DNA of 64,000 bases from Luzula sylvatica (GCA_946800325.1 OX326957.1:14393591-14457590); one strand, 5' to 3'; positions 45,124 to 58,281 are shown, counted from the stretch's first letter. Notes: a model not told the origin generated them from the sequence alone. Made by a program: numbers and translations.

Positions 45124-45294
45124 TCCTAGATACTCTCAATCAACTTTTGATCGATCTCTAGCGAATTCTACTTGTGATTTTAACGGAATTTGACTTTCTC
45201 TATATGTAACATCATGCAAACGGGTACGAACTTTGATAACCCGTGCGTATATCGAATATACGACTATGATTCGACCCTCGAATCGATGGCGATC

Positions 45295-45306
45295 GCTCTT
45301 ATACCA
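45295..45306 (-). other. Primer binding site of element B, one mismatch
   Basis: Reads TGGTATAAGAGC on the minus strand; the usual site has C at the seventh base. Confidence 0.85.
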
Positions 45307-45307
45307 C

Positions 45308-46318
45308 TGTTGGGGATTCTACCCGGCCTCGGGCCCGCGCAGCGGATATGTAGGCCCGGTCCGGTTCCCCGATTCCCGAGATCACGCCATGACTTCGAAG
45401 GGTACGATGCAATTAAGAAGATTAGATTCATACCAGTGCAAAATTGATTGCACACGAAAGGTTGATTGCTAGTCTTCTTTTCGTGTCACGTTGGTGACAA
45501 TCCGCGCGTCCCACACCACGCGTCTTTCACCTTTCGTTGACGTTGCCGATTCACTCGATTTCGTCTCCGACTGAAATTACTCGTCCGAATCGATCACAAC
45601 TGAAAGAGCCCCAATTGTTGCTCCTCTACGTGTATCCACCTTGACTCGTAAGACGTCGGTCGCGGGTGCAACTGCCTAGACGATGCACCGGCGAACTTGC
45701 TCGATTGTTTGATTCTCTATACCGGAAAACTCCTTTTCACGGTTTCTCTCTCTTTACACCCTTTCACTCTCTAGAAAGTTGTCTCACAATTTCTGGAATA
45801 TTCTGAATGAATTGGACTGAATGAACCACTTGAGATGAGAGAGAATTATCCTATTTATATCACATAGGACAAGGATTGGCCAAAAGACATGTATATCCAA
45901 TATACACTCTTTCACACAGAAAGTTGCATGAATCTGTCCAGTATTCTGTCCATACGAAATTGGTAAATTCCTCTGAGAGAACATCAACCAACACTAAAGT
46001 TGTATATAATCTTATTATCTACACTACCCAAGTTGGCGTGGCCCAATTGGAGTTCGTATGCAAAAGTTATGACTGTTTTACTAACTGTATGTCATACTGT
46101 TGCACCCTTTCGGTATTTCATAGAAATGACACTGATACTTCGTTCATATGAAATATATTTCTATATGAAGGTTGTAGATAATCTTATTATCTATCTAACC
46201 CAATTTGAACCATTCAAATTGGATTTTCTTACTGAAAGATATGACCACGAATGTACGCTTACATTCGTTTATCCTTGTGTACACTTTTACGGTTGATCCT
46301 GAAACTGTATTTCCTTCA
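45308..46318 (-). repeat. 5' LTR of element B
   Basis: 1011 bp, TGTTGGGG to CCTTCA on the + strand, very close to 31174-32139 apart from the 45 bp missing there. A TATA-like 'gatataaatagg' on the minus strand is near 45860. Confidence 0.9.
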
Positions 46319-48940
46319 CATCCATCTCCAATTTCAAAAGTCACACTTCTCCAAAAAATATCTAACAATTTTTTTAAATCATTGCAAAAATGAGAATTTT
46401 TAGGGTTTCTTTTATCCACAATTAGGTTTTCTCCCAGAGGCTGAACTAGCAAATTCCATGCTAGTCCTTCAGTTTTTGTATTATAGGCCCATAGTCATTT
46501 AAGCATTAAAGATTTATTAAAAGACTCTAAATCTTTAGCCATAAAATTGTTCTACACACTTGTTTCCATGAAACCAAGTTATATTCTTTCTCATTATTTC
46601 CTCTCCATAGAAATTTCTTCCTTAATTTATCTATTTCCTTTAATACCCATTTAGGAAATATAACCATAAAACAGTATACTCGTATGGAAGATAAAACAGA
46701 ATTTACCAAAACCAATCTTCCTCCTATATTCAACAACGCCCCTTTCACTCCACATATTTTTTTTCTATTTTTTCAATTATAACCCTGAATTATTTTTTAT
46801 ATGGTTTTTTATCATTTAATTGAAACCCTAAATACTTAAATGGTAAATTTGCACATTCACATTCCAATTCTCCTTTTATTTTTCCTATTATTTCCTGATT
46901 TAATACTGGGACCACACTAAATTCTGATTTTTGAAAATTAATTTTCAGGCCAGAAGAGTTTCCAAAAGAGTTGAGAATAAATTTAATTCTCTTGGCTTGC
47001 ATTAAATCAGGCTTTAGGATAAAGAGTGTATCATCAGCATATAAAAGAGCTAATTCACAATATAGTATGGGTATTTCTATAAAATTTCTTTTTCCTAGGG
47101 TTTCAATTATTTTTGCCAAGGTGTCAATTGCTAAAATGAATAAATGAGGGGAGACAGGATCTCCCTGTCTCACTCCCCTCCTTAAATGAACTGTCTTTCG
47201 TGACATTCCATTTAGGATTATCTTAGTTGATCCTCTCAGGACCCAATTTTTAATTCATTTTATCCAATTACCTCCAAAACCTCTTGCCATTAATATTTCT
47301 AACAAGAAATCTCATGACAAAGTATCAAATATTTTTTGTATATCATCTTTAAACAGTAACAATGGTACCTTGTTTGATTTAGCTTTATTTATAGCCTCTC
47401 TAGCATATATACAACATTCTGATATTTGTCTAGTTTTTATAAATCCTAATTGGTTGGGGAGAATTAAATTGCTTATTACCCCCCTTCAATCTATTTGCCA
47501 GGACTTTTGATACTATTTTCTGGATTCCACTTATCAGACTTATACGTCTAAAGTCCTTTGGCAATTTAGGATCACCCTTTTTGGGGATTAAGGCTAAATA
47601 TGAGGTTTCAAATCCTCATAATCCAGAATTAAGATTTTGATTCTCAATTAAATAGAAGATCTCTTCTCTTATTAGATGCCAGTATTTTTTTAAAAATTCA
47701 CCATTAAAGCCATCTGGCCCTAGTGATTTCTCTCTTTTCCAATATTTAATTACTCCATCTAATTCTTCTATTTTAATTGGAGTCTCAAGTTCACTTAGAT
47801 CCTCTCTAATTTCATGAAAGACACTTGCTGAATTGATCACATCACTTGTCTCATCTCTCACTGTTCTGTCCCAATAAAATGTAAGTAATAATACAATAAT
47901 ATCATTGCTTTCTCCTTCTCATCTCTTTGTGGGTTATTATTTTTATCAATCAAAACTAGGATCATGAGTTTTTTTTTCTTCAAAATGACATAATTATGAA
48001 AAAAATTGGTATTACAATCTCCTTTCAACCACTTGTGTTTAGCTCTTTGTTTCCAATGTGTTTCTCCATCTATATTTATCTCATTAAATCTTTGCTTTAT
48101 TATATTTCTTAACCAACTCTTTATGGCTCTCAATCTTCTTTCTTCTTGTTTTTTTATCAATTCATTCAATTATAGTTTTACAGTTTTCCAATTGCCTTCT
48201 ATTGTTTATTTTCTTGTTTTTATCCCACCTTTTCAATTTGGTCCCTAAATTTTAGAATTTTTTGAAAAGGTCATTGAAAATTTTTGATTTCCCTGCGCTT
48301 AAATATTTTATAATTATCTCATTTGCTTCTTCTTCTTTCAACCAACTATTTTCAAATATGAAACCTTGAAATACTGGATAAGTTGTCTCAGCTTTGTACA
48401 ATAATGGGCAATGACCTGAATTTGTATTTGGCAATGCCAATTGTATTGAGTTTGGAAATGTATTGGACCATTCCATATTAATAAAAAATCTATCAAGTCT
48501 TGGCTTAGCTACACTTGCCGTCCTCTTAAAAATAAATCAATAAGCTTATTGTTATTTATAAAATCATTAAAGATTTAAATTTCATTCCAATGTCTATTTT
48601 CACTTTGTTCTCTTTCTTGCAGGCTAGCTACCAAATTAAAGTCACCATTTATTATCCATGGTATACTACGCTGTTCTCTAATCTTCTCCATTTCTTCTAT
48701 AAACTCAACTCTCTCCTAACTTGAGTGTGGGCCATAAACTTCATTTACCAGGATACTTGAATTGTCCCATTTGCAATTTAATTCAATGGATAATGTGTAA
48801 GTCCCTTTTTCACATCTATTCAATTTAAAATAATTTTCATTCCAAGCCAGAATTATTCTCCTTGAGGTACCTATAGCATCTAGGGTTTCAAATCCTTTAA
48901 GCATACCTCCCATAATCTCCTTGTTTAAATGATTATTACA
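46319..48940 (-). pseudogene. LINE ORF2 endonuclease / reverse transcriptase remnant
   Basis: From right to left: endonuclease MGGMLKGFETLDAIGTSRRI (48716-48913); SGHCPLLYKAET and PVFQGFIFENSW (48252-48476); linker ETHWKQRAKHKWLKGDCNTN (47858-48169); KREKSLGPDGFNGEFLKKYW (47616-47861); RRGVRQGDPVSPHLFILAID and the catalytic LLYADDTLF (46790-47206); GALLNIGGRLVLVNSVLSS (46527-46748); finally WRSVTFEIGDG at 46319-46350, cut by element B. Frameshifts separate the pieces. Confidence 0.85.
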
Positions 48941-48945
48941 ATTGT
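46319..48945 (-). mobile_element. LINE (second), 5' segment
   Basis: Minus-strand L1-type LINE, continuing at 30053-31173. It is 5'-truncated near 48945, inside the endonuclease domain. Same superfamily as 21077-24400 but clearly diverged. Confidence 0.87.
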
Positions 48946-49046
48946 CCTATTTTGGGTCTATATTTGGGTTTAGTCGGCTTCATCGACATTAGAAACCTAA
49001 CATATCATTTACCATTAAAAAGTATATTGAGGAAACTAGTGTTTAT

Positions 49047-49549
49047 TTGGGGTGGGCAAATGGTTCGGTTTATTTGGGAATCGAACCGAACCGGTCGAAT
49101 TCGGTTTAATCGGTTCGGTTTTTCGGTTTATTCGGTTCGGTTCGGTTCAAAAATTGATATTATTCGGTTTATTCGGTTCGGTTCGGTTTTGGTATTTTTA
49201 AAACCGATTAAACCGAACCGACCGAATTAGTATTATTTTTCATGTTTTTATTATGTTTATTTTAAAAAATTAATATTTCATATTGCAAAATTATAAACAA
49301 TATAATTATATTTTATATGATTTGTTTTTTTTTTTTTTGCTAAATAGAATTTGTATTTTATTATTATAAAGCTTCTTATTCGGTTCAACCGAACAAACTG
49401 AATAAGACATTCGGTTTAATCGGTTCGGTTTTAAATCGGTTCAAATTTTATTCGGTTCGGTTCGGTTTGAATCTAGTTCGGTTCGATTTGAGTCGGTTTG
49501 GTCTTAATCGGTTCGGTTCGGTTCGGTTCAACCGAATGCCCACCCCTAA
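49047..49549. mobile_element. hAT-like miniature element rich in GGTTCGGTT
   Basis: 503 bp with terminal inverted repeats TTGGGGTGGGCA and (reading in from the right) TTAGGGGTGGGCA, flanked by gtgtttat and gtgtttgg (8 bp, 6 matching). The subterminal parts are many copies of CGGTT/AACCG. The 8 bp flank and TAGGGGTGGGCA ends are usual for plant hAT MITEs. The open frame at 48952-49230 only translates these repeats. Confidence 0.75.
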
Positions 49550-52500
49550 GTGTTTGGACATCTAAGAATAAATCATGATTTTGGGCCTAGAAACTCTAGG
49601 ATTGTATTTTATTTTTATATTTTATTTTTTGGGACAAATATCTTGGGCCACTCTAGGATTGTATGAAAACTAGTTTTCGTATGAGTTCTGAAAAATCCGA
49701 TAAGTTCGATTTTTTTAGGAGAAGAGAGAAAAAGTTGTGTTTGAGTTATTCATACTGAAACTCATGTTACTTATATTCTGAAACTAATCTGTATTTACTA
49801 TTTACTAATATTTTCAAAATGATTTGTACTTTATTTGCTTAATAATTGGATGTCTTTTGGTAAGCGTTTGGCGACAAGTAAAATAATAGAAGAGTAAAAG
49901 AATAGAAGATCATTTATTCCTATGATATTCGGCGCAATAAATCAATTTCTTCCGGTCTTCCAATTTTATTCACATTGCTGAACAATCCCAAATTTTATCA
50001 AATAAAACTTAAGATATAATAAATTTTATCTAATTTGAGAAGAAATAAATAAAACTTAAAAAGAAATTGCAACTGACTTTTAAAATATCCAACGATTACT
50101 TTTTAAAAAACCACCCAAATTATTTCTCGGTGCTCCATTGGGGTGATATTGGGTTTGATTTGGACTTCTTGTACTAACCATGACATTATGGGGTTGACTT
50201 TCAATTGGCATTAGAGTATTGTCTTCTTCATGATTTGACCTATTTGATCATTATCATGTAATATCATATTTTTCATTGAAAATGTATTTGTAAATAGGAA
50301 ATGATAATAGTGGATAGTGTATTTGTACAAAAATTATGATTTAATAAAGCTAAAGACAGTTTATCATTTCGTATTAAATTACATAATTAAACGATTATAC
50401 AAATGAAATAAGGAGGACTTGAATATCCAAACTTAATAAATTAATGTATATTTTTTAGAACATGCGTCAAATATTATTATTTTTGTAACTTATAGTTTTA
50501 AAAATTCGTCAAAAAATTTCATTTTATTTCTTTTTTGCTTTATTTTTATTTCCATATTATCATATTATTTTAACCTATTTTTTCTCTCGTTTAAAGTTGT
50601 AAATAAAGTTATGTAAAGAAGACAATGTGTAAGAATGAATTTTTACATAATTGATTTTTAAATATTGTTTGTAATATTTTTAGAACTATAATTTTACAAA
50701 AATATTATATAATACTAAGGAGAATGGAGGACTCCGAGCCTTCTTCATTTATTTAAAAGAAAAATTCCAAGTAGGATATACTTATAGTTTTGCCCAAAAA
50801 GCATTGATTTTTTGGTTTGCCAAAAAAAAAAACAAGGGATGGTCTGGTTGAATTGATTGCCAACCCAAACGACTTAGTTGAATCGTTGCTCGAGTCGACG
50901 AAGAGAACAACTAGAGTCCGTGAGTTTCATGAAATAAAAAAACTTCATTTTATAGGATCAGAAAAATATGTTTTGTAACTTTAGATTATACTAGTCCTAT
51001 TCTCGCGCAATTTGCGCTGTATTGTTCTAGTGGATTGCATGTTTTATTGGGTTTTTGGTTCTTTCTTTTTTGTTTGTCAGTGTTGTATATGTCATTTGAA
51101 ATATGAAAATTGAAAAAATCTGAGATGGAAAAAAAATGACGACGTGGAAGGAAAAAATCCGAGAGAAAAAAAATTAAAAAAATGACGAAGTTGCGGGCCA
51201 AGAACAGGCCACGTGCCGGATTCTCAGCAAGCCTTTAAAAATATATGTATGTAATAATTTAATTGTCTTCTGCTAATAATATCCTTAATTATTTGTCAAT
51301 GTCCTTTAATAACACCGAACCGAACCTGGTAATTTATGTAGGGAACGTTTAGTAAGTGCGGATTTAGTAGACTAAATCGTATTATAAGTTGGAGGAGTAA
51401 AAATTTCTAGAATTAATAATTTCACAGTATGTCTGGATGTCCAAATTATAATATTTTGAAAAATATAATTCTTTATTTGATTGTTTACAATATTTTGAAA
51501 TTTTGTTATAGAAATGTAAAAATAACGTTTCATTAAAATTAATAAAAAAAAATAAAAATTTATTCTATTCGTGTAATGATAATAATAGAAAAAGTTCATT
51601 TTTATTCTATAAACGTCAGAGAAATAATAAATACAAGGAAACAAAATTGATCAATGCCTAATGGTGTTCGGCCAAATAATGTGTAATATATACTTTCTTA
51701 TAATACATATATCATAAATATACATATCATTTGTAAACCCAATAATATTTGGCCAAATACACAAACAATTATATTTCCTTATTTATATAAATAGAAACAT
51801 AATAATACATAATACATATACATATTATTTATTTCACAAAAAATATAAATGAAAATATGTATATCATATGTACAAAATTAATTATTTCGCATTTTCATAT
51901 GCATATAAATATTAAGTGGAAACATAATATGTATATCATATATTGTGTACTCCTTTATATATGTTTTGATCCTTTCAATACATATATCACAGATACGTAT
52001 TATTTAGATAATACCGATTCGTCCAACAAGACTAATACATTGGTGTGAGTTAGTTTGTTCGTTCCATTTGGTAACGAACCAAAACTAGTTCATAAGTCAT
52101 AAAACGTTCTCTAGTAGGAGAATATGAATATTATGATCATCCAAATTAAAACGAATGATTCGTGATCATTTACCTCAGAAGATAATTATGTGAATTCATT
52201 GTTTCGACGATATGTGTTAATCACAAGACATGGTTATCATGTCAACTTTGATTTGAATAACATATTTTCCCCGATCGAAAATTTGACTGAATAAAAATAA
52301 AATGTTATTACCAACAAATGTTAAAATCACTTCAAGCATTAATCATGCATTTCTTCATTCTCAAATCAACGGGTGGAAAAAGCTTCTCCCTCTAAAAGAG
52401 GGGAACAAATCACAATCTCGTCTTGGTTGCTCACATTTCTCGTTGTGTTTCATTTAATATCCTACAAGATTCTATCCGTCATCGGTCATAACGACCATAA

Positions 52501-53564
52501 GAATGTACCAAATTATGAAAATCCGCACACATGAATCCATGACAACCTCATGCCATAGGATTAATCAGACTATCTGATACGGGGTCGATCATGACAATTG
52601 TTAAGGGAGTTTTTATGCATGATTTATATGATATGGAGATTTAAGCACAAAAAATGAACTAGTTAGTATATAATCTGTTATATTTATATAATCAATGGAA
52701 AATACTTCACTTTTTGATTTTATATTAATTTTAGGTGTGAAAATGATAATTTAGGAAAACTAAGGACAATGCTAGATTCCTCTCCTTTTTCTCTCCAAAA
52801 TGGTATATCAGACCATCATTTTTGGAGCAAGAAGGAGAGAGAAATGAAGAGCGAAAGTAAGAAAGAGAAAGTTGGTCCCACACAAAGTCCAATTTTTTTA
52901 TAATGGATCTGGTAAAATCAAGGGGATTTTGGGACATCCTCCGGATCAAAATGATATATAATAGTTATTTTTTTGGATAAAGGATGAGAGAAAAAATGAA
53001 GAGAGAGAATGTGGATCCCACAAAAGTGACTCGTTACATGAAAGGCCACACTAGACAGTCCACAATAAATCCTGGACACAACTACCCACTTCAGCCCATT
53101 ACTGTACCTTAGATCTTCTATGACACATAATCCCTGCAACCCACAGTAAAGGATAAAAAACATCTCATTTTTGGATTATTGCACGAAATATTGCACATAA
53201 ACAGACGCTGACCCATTAATCCATCACTCTTACAATGATTCAGTGTGGCTAAAGAAGTCACGTGACCTCACTAAACAACCCACGCTCCACTCTGATTTCA
53301 ATTCACAACACGAAAGACTACACAGAGGAAGGCACAGAAAATGCCAACAGACTCACGCAATCAGCGTAATGACGACCCAATGGTCGTCTTAATCCCCTCC
53401 GTTTCTTGACCACCGGGCATATCCAGTGGTCTCTTCGTGTATTAAATTGAATACAAAAAAATCACTGAATCACAACACGTCATTTTTACTGGAGATGATG
53501 CCCCGAGCTCTCCTGCTCTCAAACTTTGTACATACTCTCATCTAGTCCCTATGAAGTCTTTCCA
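49550..53564. other. AT-rich intergenic stretch, no gene seen
   Basis: No frame with a recognised domain. Around 51660-52000 there are many 'acatatat' runs and two 'ggccaaata' sites. Around 52755-53020 are two similar stretches ('gagagaaatgaagag' and 'gagaaaaaatgaagagagag', each followed by a gtggatccca-like phrase), possibly two halves of a small element, not resolved. Confidence 0.5.
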
Positions 53565-53734
53565 TCATCCAAAAACATTGTTTTGACCTCTTGGTCCTGA
53601 TATGCACTGATCAGTTATGATTTCAGTTCTAGTCAGCAAATTCTGTGTTCCCATATCCAAATTGAGCATAGGCCGACCTTTATTTCTGTTTCTTGGACCA
53701 AGATCAACCTTCTCAAGCAATTTAGAGTCCTCGA
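53565..53734 (-). pseudogene. 3' part of a 72-codon frame split by element D
   Basis: Continues at 59234-59282. Removing D and one target copy gives 219 bases, exactly 73 codons with the stop: ATG at 59282-59280, stop at 53567-53565. The product begins MTKTEKINLIEEELICLEDS and has LLEKVDLGPRNRNKGR near the middle. No domain is recognised. It could be a host exon or part of another repeat (for example a LINE ORF1 start). Confidence 0.4.
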
Positions 53735-54183
53735 TCTTGAAATTTGCGCAGCGAAATAACACACTCAAAAAAATTTATTACACAAAACTTACTATTACAA
53801 GAATACAAACTTTCTCTCTCTAAATGTTTTTCTCTCTCTAGCTCTTTCCCTAGCTCTCTTTCTCTAGATCACATTCTCTTCTTTGACTTTCTATGTCACA
53901 CTATCTATTTCACTACTCTTTCTATTTGTATTGGATATACATTCTCTATGATTGATTAATACAAGTGAGCCTAAGTCCTATTTATAGGCATATAAGGCGG
54001 TTGGGTACAATGTGTGGAGACTTCTAGAGAAAATTTAGATATATCCTTAACCGACTCCACAGAGACTTAGAGAAATTCATGAGACTTTCACACTTTTCTC
54101 AATTTAATTAGAAGACTCCATTCTTCACTCTTAACTTAAACAAACATTATTTTAATATAGAAAATGAATTAATTATTTCAACA
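53735..54183 (-). repeat. 3' LTR of element D
   Basis: 449 bp ending TTTCAACA on the + strand. The other end reads TCTTGAAATTTGCGC instead of TGTTGAAATTTGCGC, so one terminal base is mutated. TATA box 'cctataaatagga' on the minus strand (53976-53988). The polypurine tract 'aagggagag' (minus) adjoins at 54184-54192. Confidence 0.9.
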
Positions 54184-54192
54184 CTCTCCCTT

Positions 54193-54383
54193 AATTCATT
54201 TTCTTGGATACGTCGATCATCTCGCGATTTCGTATAAACTTGTCTATCGATAACATCTCTGTCTTTCGGTTGTTCTACAAACTCCCACGTATTATTCTTC
54301 TCAATCATCTGAATGTCATCTTCGATCGCCTTAATCCAGTTTTCGTGCTTCTCTGCTTCCACAAAACTATGTGGCTCAACCAC
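54193..54383 (-). pseudogene. Start of reverse transcriptase, element D
   Basis: EPHSFVEAEKHENWIKAIED and MIEKNNTWEFVEQPKDRDVI are the first residues of a copia RVT_2 domain. Homology ends at about residue 45 after 'DVI', and the frame then runs into unrelated residues and the polypurine tract. The catalytic YVDD and the whole RNase H are absent. Confidence 0.8.
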
Positions 54384-54515
54384 CGAGAAATTGCAAATAT
54401 CTCACAAACTCCTCACACGTCTTGGTGTTGTCTCCGGTGTTGTCTCTTCTTCTCTTATTGTTCTAACTGGACACGGGCTACTCTCCGGAGTTGTACTCGA
54501 ACTCGACCCGTTATG

Positions 54516-55310
54516 TCATGAAGAAATTCCTTCTCCATGTGGCTTGATAATCGGCATTCTCGGCTCACCAAACGAGATAATAGTTGGTGCTCCTCTAATT
54601 TCTTGCACCTTATTTTCTTCCCAATTCCAAGAAGAATTCTCGTCAAAGATAACATCTTGACTGATTATCAACTTTTTCTTTTCCAAATTATAGAGCCGAT
54701 ATCCTTTCGTCGTATCACTATATCCGACGAATATGCACTTCTCACTCTTGTCATCGAGTTTTCTTCTTTTCTCAGATGGGACATGCGCATAACATATACA
54801 ACCAAACACCTTCATGTGTCGAACTGACGGTTTCACGCCACGCCATGATTCAATAGGAGTTCGATTTATAACCGACCGTGTTGGACTTCGGTTTAGAATA
54901 TAAACTGCCGTAGCAACAGCTTCCGCCCAAAATGAATTTGGCATACCTTTCTTCTTCGACATCGCACGTGCCATCTCGACTATCGTTCTAATCTTCCTCT
55001 CGACAACGCCATTTTGTTGTGGTGTGTATGCGGCCGTCAATTGTCTACGAATACCGTTATATTCGCAATATCGGTCAAACTCTTTCGAGGTAAACTCACC
55101 ACCTCGATCACTCCTAACGGTCTTTATTTTTCGGCCACTCTCATTTTCAACAAGTGCTTTAAATTTCTTGAAAGTCTCGAACGCCTCTGACTTCTCTTTC
55201 AAGAAATAAACCCACATCATCCTCGAATAATCATCAACAAAAAGAAAAAAAAATACCAATTTTGCCCTTGCGATGGTGTTTGCATCTTTCCGCATATATC
55301 GGTGTGCACT
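54516..55310 (-). pseudogene. Integrase of element D
   Basis: rve core: the first catalytic Asp is in a third frame as HTDICG (about 55300), then LFVDDYSRMMWVYFLKEKSE, the second Asp in VRSDRGGEFTSKEF and the Glu in YTPQQNGVVERK. Next come WAEAVATAVYILNRSPT and KCIFVGYSDTTKGYRLYN. All three DDE residues are present, but frameshifts around the T-run near 55245-55255 break the frame. In sense it follows the pre-integrase domain and precedes the RT stub. Confidence 0.87.
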
Positions 55311-56211
55311 TACTCCAATGGTGCCTTAGCTCTCCAAGCTCCAATCGGAAATGATGCTCGGTGTTGCTTCCCATATACGACAGTCCTCGCACCATTCTTT
55401 TTGCACTCAACAACTTCAGCCCCATATAGTTTAGATGTCCAAATCTCTTGTGCCACAAACCGGAATCACTCGTTACCTCGCTTCGCCATGCTAATTGCGG
55501 AGCATAACTAATCTCCAGGGGAAAATTTCTCGACCGGTCCATATCGACTTTAGCCAAAACCTGATTTTTATTGTGCCGGTCATAGATCTTGCAGTAGTTA
55601 TTTTCAAAATGAACGGCATAACCGTTCTGAATCAGTTGTCCGATGCTCAACAAATTCTGCTGCAGATCCGGGACCAGCAATACATCTCGCATCAACTTCG
55701 ATCCGTTTTTCGTCTGAAGAACGATACTCCCTTTTCCATTGGCTTCAACTAAAGCTCCGTTACCCAAACGAACCTTAGTCTTGTACGAAGTGTCAATATC
55801 TCGAAATATCTCCTCTTTTCCGGTCATGTAATTTGTGCACCCGCTATCCAAATACCATACATCATATTTTTCTTCTTTCGTCGTGTGACAGGTATAAAAC
55901 ATGTTCCTCTGATCTTCTTTTTCTTCCGTAAAATTCGCTCGGTTAACCGTCTGAGATCGGCAATCCCTCGCAATGTGCTCAAATTGCTTGCACTTGAAAC
56001 ACTGCATTTTCTTCTTCGACCAGCAGTTCTCCGTCGTATGATTATTCTTTTTGCAAATAGCGCACCACCGTTTCGAATTATCGGTATTCTGCCACCGTCT
56101 TGGTTTTTCTTCTTGCGGATTATGGAAGTTACTTTTCGGCCCGTCCTTCTTCTGTGAACCACCCTCTTCTTGGTTCTTCGGATAATACCGAGGTTTGAAA
56201 CTCATTTTCAA
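55234..56211 (-). pseudogene. Zinc knuckle, protease and pre-integrase region of element D
   Basis: A 325-codon frame. Two CCHC-type knuckles: CAICKKNNHTTENCW and CFKCKQFEHIARDC (residues about 50-90). Aspartic protease motif WYLDSGCTNYMTG (about residue 119), core LLSIGQLIQNGYAV, then pre-integrase GLWHKRFGHLNYMGLKLL near residue 255. Order and content are those of a copia Gag-Pol. The frame is open for most of its length and goes out of frame at the integrase. It belongs downstream of the gag pieces at 56230-56421 and 58287-58704. Confidence 0.87.
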
Positions 56212-56229
56212 TTGAAAAGCATTTTCAAC

Positions 56230-56423
56230 TCATCTACTCCCTCGTTGTAGTTTTCGCTCATCATGCGACTCCAACGAGCTCTTCAATTGTTGTATCGTCA
56301 GGGTGGAGAGATCATTTGACTCCTCTATCGTCGTAACGATGTACTCGTATTTTTTCGACAGGCTGATCACGATTTTCTCAACTACCATCTGATCAGTAAT
56401 ATTTTCTCCGTACGGTCGCATCT
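56230..56423 (-). pseudogene. Gag C-terminal part, element D
   Basis: MRPYGENITDQMVVEKIVIS and LSTLTIQQLKSSLESHDERK match the end of the copia gag (UBN2) domain. It continues the piece at 58287-58704 across element E, sharing the duplicated codons around agatg. Confidence 0.83.
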
Positions 56424-58281
56424 TGTTGGGAATTCTTTCCGACCCCGGGCCCGCGCAGCGGATATGAAGGCCCGGTCCGGTTCCCTTAATCGAAGATCAC
56501 GCCATGACTTTGAAGGGTACGATGCAAATAAGAATATTAGATTCATACCAGTGCAAAATTGATTGCACACGACGGGTTGATTACTAGTCTTCTTTCTCCT
56601 GTCATGTTGGTGACAATCCGCGCGTCCCACACCACGCGTCTCTCACCGCTCGTTGACCGTTCTCTTTCTCCTTCGGGTTGATCACAACTGAAGAGCCACA
56701 AGTGCAGCTCCTCTACTTGTATCCACCGTGAGTCGGAGTTCGTCGGTCACGCGTGCAACTACCTAGACGCTGCACCGGCGAACTTGCTTGATTAGTTGAT
56801 TCTCTACACCGGAAAACTCCTTTTCTCGGTTCTCTCTCTTTACACCCTTTCACTCTCTAGAAAGATATCTCTCTATAATTCTGGAATATTCTGAATAATC
56901 CGAATGATTGGACTGAATGAAGCATTACTTGATGAGAGAGAATTATCCTATTTATATCACAAAGGATTAGGATGGGCCAGAAGACATGTATATCCAATAT
57001 ACACTCTTTCACACAGAAAGTTGCATGAACCTGTTCAGTATTCTGTCCACACGAAATTGGTAAATTCCTCGGACAGAAAATCAACCTACACGAAAGTTGT
57101 AGATAATCTTAGTATCTATCCAATCCAATTTAGCCTGGCCCAATTGGAGGTCGTATACAAACGTTATGACTGTTTTACTAACTGTATGTCATACTGTTGC
57201 ACCCTTTCGGTATTTCATAGAAATGACACTGATACTTCGTGTTGGGATTTCGCCCGACCCCGGGCCCGCGCAGCGGATATGAAGGCCCGGTCCGGTTCCC
57301 TAAATCCAAGATCACGCCATGACTTCGAGGGTATGATGCAATAGAAGGATAGACGATTACCAGCGTGAAATTGATCACGCCCGACAGGTTGATCGCTCGC
57401 ATCCTTTCCTTCTCCGGTGTCACGTTGGTGACTAGCCCGTGCGTCCCATACCACACGTCTCCCACCGTCTTGACACGCCTCCGTTGTCTTTCGTGCGTCC
57501 CACGTCCACACTCTTCCACAGCCAACAGTTTTGCTCCTTCGGTTTGATCACAATCGGAGAGCCACAAGTGTCCCTCATCTACTTGTATCCACCGTGAGTC
57601 GGAGTTCATCGGTCGCGGATGCAACTGCCTAGACGCTGCACCGGCGAACTTGCTTGATTAGATTGATTCTCTACACCGAGAAAAACTCCCTTTTCTCGGT
57701 CTTTCTCTCTTCACACTCTTTCACTCTCTTGAAAGATGTCTCTTTATATTTCTGGATTATTCTGAATAATACCATAGATTGATCTGAATGAATTGGCCTG
57801 GAGATAGAATTATCCTATTTATATCACATAAGATTATGATTGGTCAAAAGACATGTATATCCAATATACACTCTTTCACACAGGAAGATGCATGAATCTG
57901 TTCAGTATTCTGTCAAAACGAAATTGGTAAATTCCTCTGACAGAAAATCAACCTACATGAAAGTAGTAGATAATCATATTATCTACCCAACCCAATTTGT
58001 CTTGGCCCAATTGGAGTTCATATGCAAAAGTTATAACCGTTTTACTAACTGTATGTCATACTGTTGCACCCTTTCGGTATTTCATAGAAACGACACTGAT
58101 ACTTCGTTCATATGAAATATATTTCTATATGAAGGTTGTAGATAATATTATTATCTATCTAACCCAATTTGAACCATTCAAATTGGATTTTCCTACTGAA
58201 AGATATGACCACGAATGTACGCTTACATTCGTTTATCCTTGTGTACACTTTTACGGTTGATCCGAAACTGTATTTCCTTCA
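56424..58281 (-). mobile_element. Element E: two LTRs of the A/B/C family with no interior
   Basis: 1858 bp in gag of D, flanked by the perfect 5 bp duplication catct (56419-56423 and 58282-58286). It contains a partial LTR (56424-57239) joined directly to a full LTR (57240-58281, 1042 bp), same orientation, B-like subgroup. The whole interior and the start of the 3' LTR are missing. The joint falls exactly at the LTR terminus TGTTGGG. Target duplications show this is the product of one insertion followed by deletion or recombination. Confidence 0.85.

Larger units (their letters stand above)
31174..46318 (-). mobile_element. Copia-type LTR retrotransposon, element B (with C nested inside)
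   Basis: Minus-oriented relative of A. LTRs at 31174-32139 and 45308-46318, primer site at 45295-45306, polypurine tract next to 32140. Flanks are catca (31169-31173) and catcc (46319-46323), a 5 bp duplication with one mismatch, inside a LINE. Of its 15.1 kb, 34290-42085 belongs to element C. About 870 bp of B's own pol is missing at C's right edge. The LTRs form a subgroup with E ('gttgatcctgaaactgtatt'). Confidence 0.88.

Noticed and set aside
30053..48945. Target duplication of the second LINE
   Set aside because: Flanks 'ttatgggc' and 'ttttgggtc' look loosely alike but do not match well enough to claim.
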